A stretch of 64,000 nucleotides of DNA from Hordeum vulgare subsp. vulgare (taxonomy: Eukaryota; Streptophyta; Magnoliopsida; Poales; Poaceae), in contig NC_058520.1 in the NCBI RefSeq assembly GCF_904849725.1, positions 396,069,993 to 396,133,992 of the forward strand, in the 5' to 3' direction. A program made the position numbers and the translations under genes. Shown here one piece after another: positions 33,501-46,235 of the stretch. The notes under the pieces are model-generated. The model did not search any database. It was given only the letters and a program-made list of their open reading frames with translations, and had not been told where the DNA came from. How positions within the stretch are numbered: the stretch's first letter is position 1; every line of letters begins with the position of its first letter.

Positions 33501-36500
33501 AAGCAACCTGGGAAGTCTATTGGGCAAGGCAAGTCAGGCAAAGCTTATTATGTGAAGCCAACTCCTGCGCACGGCCGCATGAATTATGTTTCAGCAAAAG
33601 AAGCTGCAGAGGATCCCGACGTCATTTTGGGTACGCTCCTTGTCAATCATCACCCAGCGTCTGTTCTTTTTGACACTGGGTCATCTCATTCCTTCATTTC
33701 CGAAAGTTATGCACAGTTGCATAACATGTCCTTTTGTGATATGCCAATCCCATTAGTTGTCCAAACCCATGGTAGTAAATGGCAAACTTCTAGGATAAGT
33801 TATCGCAATGAAATCCTAGTAGACAGGCTAGTTTTTCTAGCATCATTGATAGCCCTGAAATCTTCAGATATCAATATCATCTTGGGTATGGACTGGATGT
33901 CAGCTCATTACGCCAAGGTTGATACCCATTCTAGAAATGTTCAGCTTACCCATCCCTCGGGTGAGATTGTTAATGTCTCCACTCGAGTTGCCAAATGCCA
34001 ACTCTATTCCCTCAATGACAATCCTCTTCCAGAACTTGAAGACATTCCGGTAGTCCGTGACTTCCCGGATGTTTTTCCAGAAGAACTGCCACGAATTCCG
34101 CCTGACGGGAATGTAGAGTTTGTGATAGATCTTGTTCCAGGAACTGTTCCAATAGCCAGAAGACCCTATAAGATGGCACCCTTGGAGCTAGCCGAACTTA
34201 AGAAACAACTAGATGAGGCCTTGAATAAAGGTTTCATTCGTCCTAGCTCTTCCCCTTGGGCTTGTCCCATCCTCTTCGTCAAGAAGAAGGAGGGAACGGA
34301 TCGGATGGTTGTAGATTATCGACCAGTTAACCTGGTACCGTAAAGAACAAGTATCTGCTCCCCAGGATCAACGATCTATATGATCAGCTCGTTGGATCCT
34401 GAGTCTTCTCCAAAATGGATTTGAGGTTAGGATACCATCAAATCCAGATCAAGAACGGGGACATTCCAAAAACGGCTTTTGTCACTCGTTATGGACAATA
34501 CGAGTACACCGTCATGTCCTTCGGTTTAACCAATACCCCAGCCACCTTCTCTCGCTTGATGAATTCAATCTTCATGGAGTATTTGAATCAATTCGTCGTG
34601 GTATACCTCGATGATATTCTCATCTACTCAAAGAATGAACAATAACATGCCGAGCATCTAAGGCTGGTATTGATGAAACCTCGAGAACATCGCCTTTATG
34701 CCAAGTTTTCAAAATGTGAATTTTGGTTACCAGAAGTTACCTATCTAGGCCACGTAATCTCTGGTAGGGGTATTGCTGTCAATCCCGAGAGAGTTCAAGC
34801 TGTCCTTGATTGGACTCAACCTGAATCGGTTAAGCAAGTTAGGAGTTTTCTTGGACTAGCGAGCTATTGTTGCCGCTTTGTCGAGGACTTCTCCAAGGTT
34901 GCAAAGCATCTAACTGAACTCCTCAAGAAAGATAAAAAGTTTGAGTGGACACCACAGTGTGAGCATAGTTTTCAGGAACTAAAAAGACGCCTGACTTCCG
35001 CACCTGTGTTGCTACCACCAGATTTTTCTAAGGACTTTGTTATCTATTGCGACGCCTCGCGACAAGGATTAGGTTGCATTCTCATGCAGGATCATCATGT
35101 GATTGCATACGCATCTCGATAGTTGCGTCCACATGAGGATAATTATGCCACACATGATCTTGAGCTTGCAGCTGTAGTCCATGCACTAAAAACCTGGCGA
35201 CATTACCTTCTTGGTAATCGTAGCGAAATATTCACGGATCACCAAAGTTTGAAACATATCTTCACCCAGCCAGATTTGAATCTCACGCAAAGACGGTGGG
35301 TTGAGTTGATCACAGATTACGACTTAGGGATAACTTACACCCCGGGGAAGGCCAATTTCATGGCTGATGCACTAAGTCGTAAGTCTTATTGTAACAACTT
35401 GATGTTACAACGAGGTCAACCACGTCTCTATGAGGAACTTCGGAAGTTAAACCTACACATTGTTCCTCAAGGATTCCTTTCTAATATGGTGGCGAAACCT
35501 ACTCTTAGGGATCAAATCATAGCTGGCCAAAATCATGATAAAGGTATATCATGGATCAAAGAGAATATTATTAGCGGAAACGCTAAGGAATTCGCCATAA
35601 ATGATCAAGATGTTGTGTTTTTCCAGAACCGTCTAGTGGTTCCTAAGAATCCACATCTGAGGTAGTTGATCCTTAAGGAGGCTCATGATTCTCCTCTCAC
35701 CATTCATCCTGGTAGTACTAAGATGTATCAGGACCTACGCCAGAGGTTTTGGTGGACTAGGATGAAGAGAGAAATTGCTGAGTTCGTTGCTAACTGCGAT
35801 GTTTGTCATCGAGTTAAAGCTGAACATCAAATGTCTGCTGGCACCCTTCAACCTCTAGCTATTCCTGAATGGAAATTGGATAAAGTTAGTATGGATTTCA
35901 TCACTGGATTTCCCAAGACCAAGAAAGGAAATAATGCTATCTTTGTGGTCATTGCCCGTCTTTCCAAAGTAGGTTATTTTCTTCTAGTTCGTGAGAGTAT
36001 AACAACTAGCCAGCTAGCAGAGTTATATATCTCTCGAATAGTGTCTCTTCATGGTGTTCCTCTAGAGATTAACTCAGATCGTGGAAGTATTTTTACTTCT
36101 CGCTTCTGGGAAAGTTTTCAGAATGCCATGGGGACTCACCTATGTTTTACCAGTGCTTTTCATCCTCAATCAAGTGGTCAAGTAGAAAGAGTCAATCAAA
36201 TCCTAGAGGATATGCTTCGAGCTTGTGTTATATCGTTCGGTATGAATTGGGAGAAATGCCTTCCATTCGCCGAATTTGCTTATAACAATAGTTATCAATC
36301 AAGCTCGGGCAAAGCCCCTTTTGATGTTCTCTATGGAGGAATATGTCGAACACCTCTTAATTGGTCAGAGACCGGAGAGAGGCAACTCTTTGGTCCGGAT
36401 ATGATCCAGGAAGCAGAAGAGCAAGTTCGCATTATTCGTGAAAAGTTGAAAACAGCCCAATCTCGTCAAAAGAGCCAATATGATTGTCATCATAAGGCTG

Positions 36501-36975
36501 TGACCTATGAATTTGACGAGAAGGCTTACCCTCGGGTTACACCTTTGAAGGGTACCCATCGCTTCGGTATCAAAGGCAAATTGGCTCCTCGTTAAATTGG
36601 TCCTTTTCGCATTTTTGCCAAACGAGGAGAAGTTGCCTACCACAAGGTCCTATTCGCATTCATGATGTCTTCCATGTCTCGCAACTCAAGCGTTGCTTTT
36701 CGGATCCTATCCGTGAAGTGGACCATGAAACGCTTGATCTCCAAGATAACCTTTCATACCGAGAATACCCTGTTCGTATTCTTGATCAAGTTGAGCGTAC
36801 CACTCGACGTCGAAACCTCAAGTTTCTTAAGGTTCAATGGTCAAATCATTCTGAAAAAGAGGCAACATGGGAAAGAGAGGACCGTCTTCGACTTGAGTAT
36901 CCCGCGCTATTCCCGACGACTTCCAAATCTCGGGACGAGATTCTTTTGAGTGGGGGTGAGTTGTCACGTCCCTAG
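33501..36975 (+). pseudogene. pol: pol of element D: protease, RT, RNase H, integrase, chromodomain
   Basis: Protease LFDTGSSHSFIS at about 33667. RT starts about 34180 and breaks at 34341-34343 by frameshift, then continues to [10 protein letters not shown] at about 34600. In-frame stops: 34643-34645 (TAA), 35120-35122 (TAG), 35663-35665 (TAG), 36593-36595 (TAA). RNase H is around 35040-35370 (YCDAS, TDHQSLK). Integrase has the zinc finger ending CDVCHR (about 35800) and a D-D-E core (MDFITGF, NSDRGS, E in VERVN). After a frame change near 36640, 36718-36975 encodes a chromodomain-like end (LKVQWSNHSEKEATWE). The final stop lies 14 bases inside the 3' LTR. Confidence 0.9.
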
Positions 36976-39900
36976 CTACCCTTTGAAGTCTAGCAAGATT
37001 GTGCTCATGTTTATTATTGCATTTAAAAGTGAAACTAGAAATCAAAGAGAAAAACCCTAGCAACTCCATATTCAAACTAATTCAAACTTGTGACATTCAA
37101 TGAACTCAAAATGGCCTTCATAAAAGTCCATCATTTTTGATAAATTTTGGAAACAACAATTCAGGGGTGGATTTTTTTAAAAAAATACTTTTGGCATTTT
37201 ATTTAAAATACAAAAGCCACTCAAATCAACTATATATTTGATTTCAAATATTTCAGAGTTTCATAAAATGTTGAATCTTTTATGTGGGTTTGGAGATATT
37301 ACAAACAACACTCCAACATTATTTTCACTATTTTAGAAATAGTTTGGAGCCAAAAATAAATGAAACAAATATCAGAAGGGTTTTAACAGAAAAAGAAAAG
37401 AGAGAAAATGAAAAAAAAAACCTATCTAACGCTTACCTGGCCTAGCCGAGCTCCTCTCCCTGTCGTCTTCCTCGTGCCAGTCGGCAGCAGGAGGTGGCCG
37501 TCGCTCTCTCCGGCGCGGCCACACACGTGCGTGCCTGCCTGGACCCTCCAACGCGCTAGCAAGGAGGATAACCCTCCTCGCAATCCGTTCCAGCTCTCTC
37601 CCTGTCCCCATTCGCCCCTGTGCGCCTCTCTCTCTCAGCCGCCACTAGAGCCGAGCCTGAGCTCGAGCTCGCCGTCGTTCCTGGCCACCCCAAGCCCCCT
37701 TGAGCATGTCGTTCACTTCGCCTCGTCGAGCACATCTTCCCTGTGGAAGGAAAAGAGACCCCGAGCCTTGCATCGTCAGATCGCCATCGTCTTCTTCCTC
37801 GGGCCGCAGTTGATCGCCGCCGTCGTTCTCCCTTTCCAGGCTGTCCCCAAGCCTGCTCTCGACGCCTCTGCAATCCCTGTGAGCCCAGGTATCTTTTCCC
37901 CGCGTTTTCCCTCTCGATCCCGTGCCCTAGCGCCCGATTCCATCGGAGCCCGACGAGATCCGCCACAGAAGCTCGTCGCCGGCGTCAGCTCCGGTCACTT
38001 CAGCCTATGAGCATAGCAAAAATGGATGCGCCATCGAGTGGTCGTTCTCCTGGTGCCCTCCGCCGTCCTTTTGGTCACCGGGGAGCAATCCCGAAGCCCT
38101 CTGTCGTCCCGCGAGTCACCGGAGGCTCGCCGCCGGTGGGTTGACCCCGTCGCTAGTGGGTTTGACCCCCCGGGTCTATGACAGGTGTGGCCAACCCCTG
38201 GCTAATTAAAGTTTAAACTAATAAAAATAATTAGTTAATTAAATTACTAAATAGTCACTCACATGTGTGCCAGCCCCTGTTAAATAACTAATTAACTGAA
38301 AAATTTAAATAAAATCTGGCCAGAGTCACTGACCAGTGGGTCCCACTGGTCAGGTTTGACTTTCAGCGGCCAGTTGGACGTGCTGATGTCATGCTGATGT
38401 AATAATACTAATTCTATTTTATAAGAATTCCAGAATAAATGCAAAACTTTGGAAATTCATAGAAAATTAAAAATAACTCCAAATTTGACAAATAATATAT
38501 GCAAATTGAACACAAAAATTCAATGAACACAATGGTGCTACTTTCATGCATGACAAACAAAGTTATGAAACACCATCAGGTCAAATCAATTAAATGAATA
38601 TGATACATATACTATTTCAACTAATATTTGAATTTGAATTCAAAACAACATCATCCCAAAAGTTTGATAGCCACACTAGCTCATGCTACATTTCATTTCA
38701 TGCCATGATCATGCATCATATTGTTGCATATGACTGATACTGATTGTCGTTATTGTTTCGGTAGGACCACCCTTCCGGATACGTCTGAATATCCGACTTA
38801 CGGATTTAATCCCTCTGCTGAGCAACAAGGCAAGCACCCTTTTGATCATCCCGATATAATCTCATGTTCTTGCTCCTACTCCCACTTATTGCATTAGGAC
38901 AAAATATTTCACATGCTTTACTTCGATAACTGAACCTATTCCTTTGCATGACCTGTCATTGTCACAGTAAATAGCCAAACCTTTCAACCTAGCATACCTG
39001 GTAGTTGCTTGAGCTGTGATGTGTTTTATCCTGCTATGCATGCTATGCCTAGAGTTGTGTCAGGTCTGTTTCCTCTGGGTAATGAACAAGAATGGATGAA
39101 TGTGTTCTAGTGACAGTATAAGTGTGGAACCTGATTTGGTAAAGGTACCGATGAAAGGCTATGTAGGAGTACATGGCGGTTTGTTTCATTGGAACCGTCC
39201 TTAGGAACTGAGTTTCGTGTATGTAATCCAAGACTAGATACTACCACACGATGGGCCCTGAAATATGACCCCGCTCGACTTATTAATCGCTTAGTACCCG
39301 GTCCAAGAGTTGCAAGTAGTTTGTGGTGTTTATAGTCATGCTGAAGGCCGTGCATAGTGCTGACCTTAGAGGTGGGCTATGATGCGGTAGGCAGTGGCAC
39401 GGTGTACAAGTGACACCCGAATGGTGGGCTTGGGAACCCTGTGCACATCATTTGGGGCCGTGGCGGAAACCTCGGCCAGACTTCCGTGCGGGTTACTCTC
39501 AAATAGGCGATAAACCTGGACTAGGTGTTCGCGTGATTAACGGTCGTGGCCGACTCCCTCGCTGGGCTTCCGCTTGAAGGTTGCCGAGGTGCATGACGTG
39601 CACATGGTGATAAGTGGCGAGAGCGTGTGTGAAGAAGTACACCCGTGCAGGGTTATGATCTATTTGAATAGCCGTGTCCGCGGATATGGACTACTTGGAG
39701 ACATATGTTGTTCATAGACAACTTTAATGGCTACTCATAAAAGTATCAAGATAAGCGTGAGTATCATGTATGGCATTTCCGTAGGGAGACGGAAAGAAGT
39801 CCATGATGGTGTATTGTTGTGGTGGCAGTGGACTCGTGTACGACTTATCAAAGTTTTTAGAACTATTTAAATTTTTAGTTTAGTCTAGCCAAGAGTCAAA

Positions 39901-40851
39901 GTTGGCTTGCTACATGAAACACCACAACCCCCTTATTGATACCTGTGCATGAGTAGTTAAATCTGTTCTAATGTCTTGTTGAGTACTCTTGTACTCATGT
40001 TTGCTTAATAATTGTTGCAGAGAATACCCACGAGCCAACAGGTGGGTTCTATCTAGACATCGATGATGATGAGTAGCTGGTCTCCCAGCTACGACCTGGC
40101 CCCTTTCAGAAGGGATCTGTAGATAGTCAGGCTTTATGCCTTTTTCCTTTCAACTATCTGTACTCAGACAGCCTTTATGCTTCCGCTTGGTTTGTAAGAC
40201 TCTGCTTGTATGACTTGAGTGTCGGGTCGTGTGACCCCTACCTGTATGAACATATTATGCAAGACTCTTCCGAGTCTTCTAAATAAATGTTGTGTTGTTG
40301 TTTGGTTATGTTGTGATGCCATTGTTGTATCTATGCATATCGAGTATGTCATGCATACGTGTGATGCACTGTGATATGTATGGGATTCGACACCTAGTCG
40401 TATGCCCTTAGTATCTCTCTATACAGAGAAATGCCCCTTTGTGATTCAAACGAGCCTTGGTAGTTTGCTACTTCTCCGCACACATTGGTTGACCGGCATG
40501 TATCCTTCTTAGCTGTTGTGTCTGTCCCTACGGGGAAATGTCACGCGGTGTAATGAAGACCTTGTAGCTTGCTATGACTCGTCTACACTCGCTGATGACC
40601 GACACCTGCTTTGCTGGGTTATGTATGCGTGTCTCTGTACACTTGAGCCACTTGAGTTTATGACTAGTTATGTCGACCCGGGTTCTTTATCATTGGAATG
40701 CTAGCGACACTAATGCATACGTGAGTCAAAAGGCGCAAACGGTCCCAGCTAAGGTATTGTTGCAGCCGTGGGGTTAACCGTGCGTGAGACCGCAAAGACA
40801 TGCAATGTGTTACATGCTGGATTCCTATAGCTTAGGATCGGGGTCCCGACA
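36962..40851 (+). repeat. 3' LTR of element D
   Basis: Direct repeat of 27071-30962. Preceded by the purine-rich GAGTGGGGGTGAGT, which is also coding. Followed by TTATG and then the rest of the element C LTR. Confidence 0.93.
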
Positions 40852-40856
40852 TTATG

Positions 40857-41986
40857 AAGATATCCAAGGCAAAGATTATGCATATAGGCATCACGTCCGT
40901 GTCAAGTAGACCTAAATGATTCTGCATCTACTACTATTACTCCACACATCGACCGACTCCTACCTGCATCTAGAGTAATAAGTTCATGAAGAACAAAGTA
41001 ATGCATTAGGTAAGATGACATGATGTAGAAGAATAAACTCAAGGAATATGATGAAAACCCCATCTTTTTATCCTCGATGGCAACAATGCAATACGTGCCT
41101 CGCTACCCCTACTTTTTCACTGTGTGAGGACACCACAAGATTGAACCCAAAATTAAGCACTTCTCCCATTGCAAGAATTACCAATTTAGTTGGCCAAACC
41201 AAAACAATAACTCGAAGAGACTTGCTAAGATATGAAATCATGCATATAAGAATTCAGAGAAGATTCAAATAATATTCATATATAATCTAAACATAAACCC
41301 AAAATTCATCGGATCTCGACAAACACACCGCAAAAGAGTATTACATCGGATAGATCTGCATGAAAATCATGAAGAACATGGTATTGAAGCACAAAGAGGG
41401 AGAAGAAGCCATCTAGCTACTAGGTATGGACTTGTAGGTTTGTGGTGAACTACTCATGCATCATCGGAGGGGCAATGTAGTTGATGTAGATGCCCTCGGT
41501 GATAGATTCCCTCTTCGGCAGATTACCGAAAAAGGCTCTCAAATTGGATCTCACGGGAACAGAGGCTCCCGGCGGCGGAAAAGTATTTTTTGGTCTCTCT
41601 CTGGTATTGGGGAATATTTGGGAATTTATAGGACGAAGTTTAGGGCTAGGAGGCCTACAGAGGGCCCATAAGCCAGGGGCGCCCCCTAGGGTGCGCCCTG
41701 CAGGCTTATTGTCTCCCGGCAGGTCTCATGCCACCTTCTCCAAGTCTGGCAGGTTTCTTCTAGTCCAAAAAAATCATTCCGGAGATTTTATTCCTTTTGG
41801 ACTCCGTTTAATATTCCTTATCTGCAATACTCAAAAACATGGAAAAAACAAAAACTGGCACTAGGCTGTAGTTTAATAGGTCCCAAAATAATATAAAATA
41901 GCATATTAATGCATATAAAACATCCAAAACAGATAATATAATAGCATGGAACAATCAAAAATTACAGATACATTGGAGACATATCA
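40857..41986 (-). repeat. 5' LTR of element C, high-coordinate piece
   Basis: Continues the LTR cut at 27070; its sequence aligns with 20605-21745. Ends at ATATCA (41986), followed by GAGAT. Confidence 0.9.
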
Positions 41987-41991
41987 GAGAT

Positions 41992-42502
41992 CATGCCGAG
42001 AGAGACGCTGAGGTCAGACCCTTGAACTTTTTGGTAATTGTTGCTAAAGGGGGAGAAATGTATAGATCAATAGGGTTTGAGATAGGGAGAGCTTTTGACT
42101 TATTTGCTCTCATTTGATTTTTAAAACTTTATTTGGTCTTTTGGATGACATTATCTGCTTAGATGTGTGTTTGATTATACGCTTTGATTGTTTTATGCTA
42201 CTATATTATTACCTTTGAGCTATGTACATCATGATCATTCACTTGTTTTTGGTGCTATGTGCATTGCTATTCATTCTTACCTGTTATGCGCACCACCAAG
42301 TTGTATGTGACATGGAAGAGTATTCCATATTCCTAATCGATTGTGCATTTGCATTCAAATGCAAATTTAAAAATAATGCACAAATTTAGGGGGAGCTCTT
42401 GTTTTTCACATACCTCTCAAAGCGTCGATGCTAATCATTGATTATATCTTTTGTCGACTCTTTGATCTATATGTTTTCATCAATTACCAAAAAGGGGGAG
42501 AT
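41992..42502 (+). other. 3' tail of element A: end of aORF and polypurine tracts
   Basis: The aORF frame of A probably ends soon after element C. TAAAGGGGGAGAA (about 42046-42058) follows CTTTTTGG, as in B and F. AGGGGGAGCT lies near 42390. AAAAAGGGGGAGAT (42489-42502) abuts the 3' LTR. The last tract and the preceding CAATTACCA resemble the same place in B and F. Confidence 0.7.
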
Positions 42503-43990
42503 TGAAAGCACAATTGCTCCCTAATGTGGTTTTGGTAATTAATCACAACATATGCATCATTGGACTAATGACTTTATCAAAGTACATTTCAGAAAAGTTC
42601 AAAGATGCTTTGGCTATAGGATAGAGTGGAGATGCCCCCTTTGATGAAGTATGAAATAGGATTGGCTTAAGCTTCAAGCAAGAAGACTCTTCATTTTACA
42701 CTTTGTGAGCAATCACATTTGAGTACATAGGAAATCCAATACTATTGAAATGGGATGAGGTGTTATGATGAACTGGTTGCTCAAGTGCTTGGTGTTAGCC
42801 ACCAAAAATACTCAGCCACTCTTCCACAAAATATATCTGTCCATTGCCAAATTTCCAAAATTGGTGCTACCAACATTTATCACTCGGCCATACCGATTTT
42901 AGACTTAGACAGGTCCCAGCGAAACCGTACCTTTTCGACCGATTTTAGCTGACCAACCTTCTGTTGCCTCGATACACAAAATTGGAATTTCCGAGTTTGA
43001 GTATCGGTGTCACCAAGTTATGGCATTAGGCCGTCAGTCACCTTTTTTGTTCTGCAGAGTTGTGTATATCGGTTCCACCGAGATTCGAAGTTTCTACCGT
43101 TTGAGCAAGTCGGTACCATCGACTTTGTAACTTTAGTGTCACCGAGTTGGTCAAATATGGTGTAATGGTTGGATTTTGGAGGATGCATATATATACCCCT
43201 CCACCTACGTCTCACCCGCAAAGGAAGCACTCAGAACATAGACTTCATTGCAAGATCCATTTTTTGAGATAGAACCACATACTCATGTGTTGAGATCAAG
43301 AGATTCCATCCCAACCATTTGAACCTTGATTTCTAGCCCCCCCAAGTTGCTTTCCACAAGATCAATCTCTCCTATCCCTGCCAAATCTAAGAGAGAGTGA
43401 TTGAGTGTTGAGGAGACTATCTTTAGAAGCACAAGAGCAAGGAGTTCATCATTTTACCACATCTATTACCTTTTGCAAGGGGTGCCTCCTAGATTGGTTA
43501 GGTGTCGCTTGGGAGCCTCCTACTTTGTGTTGTGGACTTGAACCAAGATGTTTGTAAGGGCAAGGAGATTGTCTAGTTCGTGAAGATCTACCATGAGTAA
43601 GGCTAGTCATGTGTGGACGGAAGTCGTGGTGGAATAGACAAGGCCGCTTCTTCATCGACCCCTTGTGGTTGGAGCCCTCCGTGGACTCTCACAGCGGTTA
43701 CCCTCCGTGGGTTGAAGTCTCCACTAACATGGACGTACGATAGTGCCACCTATTGGAAGCATGCTAAAAATCACCGTGTCAACCTCTTGCGTTTGATCTC
43801 CCTACCCTACCTTACTTTTCACTTACATGATTTATTTTCCACTGTTATACTCTTAGATGTGCATGTGTAGGGTGTACTTGACTAGTCATAGTTGCTAAAA
43901 CTGGCCCACACTAACAAATGGAAAAAGGCTAAATTTGTATCTTGTCAAGTAGTCTAATCACCCCCCTCTAGACATACTTTCGATCCTACA
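42503..43990 (+). repeat. 3' LTR of element A
   Basis: Diverged direct repeat of 679-2192. Its palindrome cluster is more decayed than in the 5' copy. Followed by GTTTG (43991-43995). Confidence 0.9.
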
Positions 43991-43995
43991 GTTTG

Positions 43996-44110
43996 TGGTT
44001 TATTTTTCTACAGTAACATATGGGTATTGTTGGGGATATTATCTGTGAGTAACCCACCCTTAATGGGCCGAGTCACCAAAGGGGCGACTGCTACTACAAC
44101 AAAAGACCTT
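43996..44110 (+). other. Possible 5' edge of the element E LTR
   Basis: TGTTGGGGATATT at 44028 looks like an LTR start. It may be the beginning of the LTR whose end lies at about 46148, separated by an Athila-like insertion. The join cannot be proved because the other LTR of E is outside the window. Confidence 0.35.
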
Positions 44111-45706
44111 CCAACGGCGCCAGAAATAGGCACGTCGATGGGAGAATACTTGGCTTGATCTTTCTGCTGCGGCTACGCCTTAAGGGACTTCCTCGGGAAG
44201 TATGCAAAGGATTTCCCCCGTGGCCTTGGAGCCTTGCATTGGTGTTCCCTCGAAGCGGAAAGGGTGATGTAGCGTAGCGGTGGTAAGTATTTCCCTCAGT
44301 TGGAGAACCAAGGTATCAATCCGGTGGAGGAGTATCTGAAGATCCTGCACAAACACAAAAGCTTGCTCCCAACGCTATGAAGGGGTTGTCAATCCCTTAT
44401 AGATTGTTTGCCAAGTAAGAACTGCAAGCAACAAAGTAACAAAGCAAAGTAAAAGCGAAGGTGTAAATGATGGATGTAAATAGACCCGGGGGCCGTAGTG
44501 TTTACTAGTGGCTTCTCTCATGAAAGCAAGTAGACGGTGGGTGAACAAATTACTGTCGAGCAATTGATAGAACCGCGCAAAGTCGTGACGATATCTATGC
44601 AATGATTATTTCTATAGGCATCACGTCCAAAACAAGTAGACCGATACTGTCTCCATCTACTACTATTACTCCACACGTCGACCGCTATCCAGCATGCATC
44701 TAGTGTATTAAGTCCATGAGAACAGAGTAACGCCTTCAGCAAGATGACATGATGTAGAGGGATAATCTCAGACCAATGATAAAAACCCCATCTTTTTACC
44801 CTAGATGGCAACTACTTGATGTGTGCCTTGCTGCCCCTACTGTCACTCGGAAAGGTCACCACATGGCAGAACCCAAAACCAAGCACTCCTCCCATTGCAA
44901 GAATCATAGATCTAGTTGGCCAAACAAAACCCAAAACTCGGAGAGACTTACAAGGATATCAAATCATGCATATAAGAAATCAGCAAAGACTCAAATATAT
45001 ATCATAGATAATCTGATCCCAAATCCACAATTCATCGGATCTCGACAAACACACCGCCAAAGAAGATTACATCGGATAGATCTCCATGAAGATCATGGAG
45101 AACTTTGTATTGAAGATCCAAGAGAGAGAAGAAGCCATCTAGCTACTAACTACAGACCCGTAGGTCTGAAGTGAACTACTCACGAGTCATTGGAGGGGCG
45201 ATGATGATGATGAAGAAGCCCTCCAACTCCAAAGTCCCCTCCGGTAGGGTGCCGGGAAGGGTCTCCAGATGAGATCTCGCGGAAACGGAAGCTTGCGGCG
45301 GCGGAAAAGTATTTTCGAGGCTCCCTTGATTTTTTGCGGAATATATGGGAATTTATAGGCCAAAGACCTAGGTCAGGGGCAGCCAGGGAGGCCACAAGCC
45401 TGCCCACCGCCGCCTCCCCCTGGTGGCGGAGTGGGGGCTTGTGGGCTCCCTAGAGCCCACCTGGCCTGGCCCAAAGGCCCCTTGGTCTTCTTCCGTTCAG
45501 GAAAAATCATTTCGGGGTTTTTCTTCCGTTTGGACTCCGTTCCAAAATTAGATCGGAAAAGAGTCAAAAACACGGAAAAAACAGGAACTGGCACTTGGCA
45601 CTGAATTACAGTCCCAAAAAAGATATAAAAGGTACATAAAACATCCAAAGATGACAAGATAACAACGTGAAACCATCAAAAATTATAGATACGTTTGAGA
45701 TGTATC
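44111..45706 (-). mobile_element. Athila-like LTR fragment with primer-site remnant
   Basis: From about 44233 the sequence aligns with the LTRs of element C (GCATTGGTGTTCCCTCGAAG near the left, ATAGATACG-type end at the right). Left of it, CCAACGGCGCCA (44111-44122) is a minus-strand TGGCGCC-type primer site. This suggests a 5' LTR plus primer site cut off from the rest, or a recombined remnant. The exact LTR start and a target duplication could not be fixed. Confidence 0.65.
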
Positions 45707-46148
45707 CGTGACTCACCTTTAATTATGCGTTCAATGGCCCAGGAGCTGTAGGGCGGTTAAGAAAGATCGTGCGGATGATGGAACATCAAGGAAGCTCGTG
45801 ATCGTGGGGAACACGACGGCTTAGAGATAAGGAAAGCTACCAAGAGTAGGATGGCAGGACTTTGTAAACCCTAGGGCCTCGACCTGTATATAAAGGCGAG
45901 TCCTAGGGAAAGGTCAGGCGAGTTAGAGAGAACCGAGAGCTAGGTCAGGCGAGTTACGCCTTCCTTGTAATCGAAACCACCATTAATCCACACAAAGCAG
46001 GACGTAGGCTTTTACCTCCTCACGAGGGGCCGAACCTGGGTAAATTTGAGTCTCGCTTTTGCTCACCCCCTTTGAGTCGCCACCAAGGTGCGATTGCTCC
46101 ATCTCTAAGTCCTTTCACGAGGACATCTGCCGTGACCAAACCCCGACC
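45707..46148 (+). repeat. 3' part of the element E 5' LTR with TATA box
   Basis: It ends just before a Tat-type primer site. TATATAAA at 45887-45894 is a good TATA box with about 250 bases of transcribed LTR after it. Start uncertain (see 43996-44110). Confidence 0.65.
45887..45894 (+). promoter_or_regulatory. TATA box in the LTR of element E
   Basis: TATATAAA in a GC-richer context, upstream of the primer site and gag of E. Confidence 0.6.
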
Positions 46149-46150
46149 GT

Positions 46151-46167
46151 TGGCGCCCACCGTGGGG
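46151..46167 (+). other. Primer binding site of element E
   Basis: TGGCGCCCACCGTGGGG, the usual form in Tat-clade grass Gypsy elements. Confidence 0.88.
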
Positions 46168-46235
46168 CCAGTGCACGGTGGAGTTGAGTTCTCGAAGGGA
46201 GCCCTTCAGGGTTAGAAAGCTATGCGGTCGGCATC

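Larger units (their letters stand above)
27071..40851 (+). mobile_element. Element D: chromovirus-type Gypsy retrotransposon (Tekay/Del-like) with 3.9-kb LTRs
   Basis: LTRs of 3,892 and 3,890 bases (TGTCAC...CCCGACA), duplication TTATG on both sides (27066-27070; 40852-40856), and a Met-tRNA type primer site. The internal order is leader ORF, gag with CCHC, protease, RT (YLDD), RNase H, integrase and a chromodomain-like end. Gypsy order plus the C-terminal chromodomain gives chromovirus. LTRs near 4 kb fit the Tekay/Del branch. LTR differences are several percent by eye. It is inserted in an LTR of element C. Confidence 0.9.
20163..41986 (-). mobile_element. Element C: non-autonomous Athila-like Gypsy element (Sabrina/WHAM type), split by element D
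   Basis: LTRs lie at 20163-21745 and 26640-27070 joined with 40857-41986. The outer ends are flanked by GAGAT (20158-20162 and 41987-41991), a perfect 5-base duplication. On the minus strand the LTR begins with the TGATACGTCTCC-type end common in Triticeae Gypsy elements. The primer site complementary to an Asp-type tRNA and a gag-protease frame support the Athila clade. No RT, RNase H or integrase is present, so it needed proteins from a relative. Exact family name uncertain. Confidence 0.88.
679..43990 (+). mobile_element. Element A: Sirevirus-type Copia retrotransposon lacking pol, host of the B/C/D nest
   Basis: Matching LTRs at 679-2192 and 42503-43990 begin TGAAAGCA/TGAAAGCAT and end CCTACA. 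The first is followed by a Met-tRNA type primer site and the second is preceded by a polypurine tract. Inside are a decayed gag (2246-4410), a spacer with palindromes, and a decayed accessory ORF that is interrupted twice (by B at 7060 and C at 20163). No protease, integrase, reverse transcriptase or RNase H remnant is seen between gag and the accessory ORF. The LTRs differ at many sites, so it is the oldest insertion in the nest, as the nesting requires. Without the nested elements it is roughly 9.5 kb. The family resembles Triticeae Maximus-type Sireviruses; the family name is uncertain. Confidence 0.85.

Noticed and set aside
44211..45710. CCGTG on both sides of the Athila-like LTR as a target duplication
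   Set aside because: The match is offset by two bases from the expected LTR ends and the primer-site remnant lies outside it, so I do not treat it as a solo LTR.
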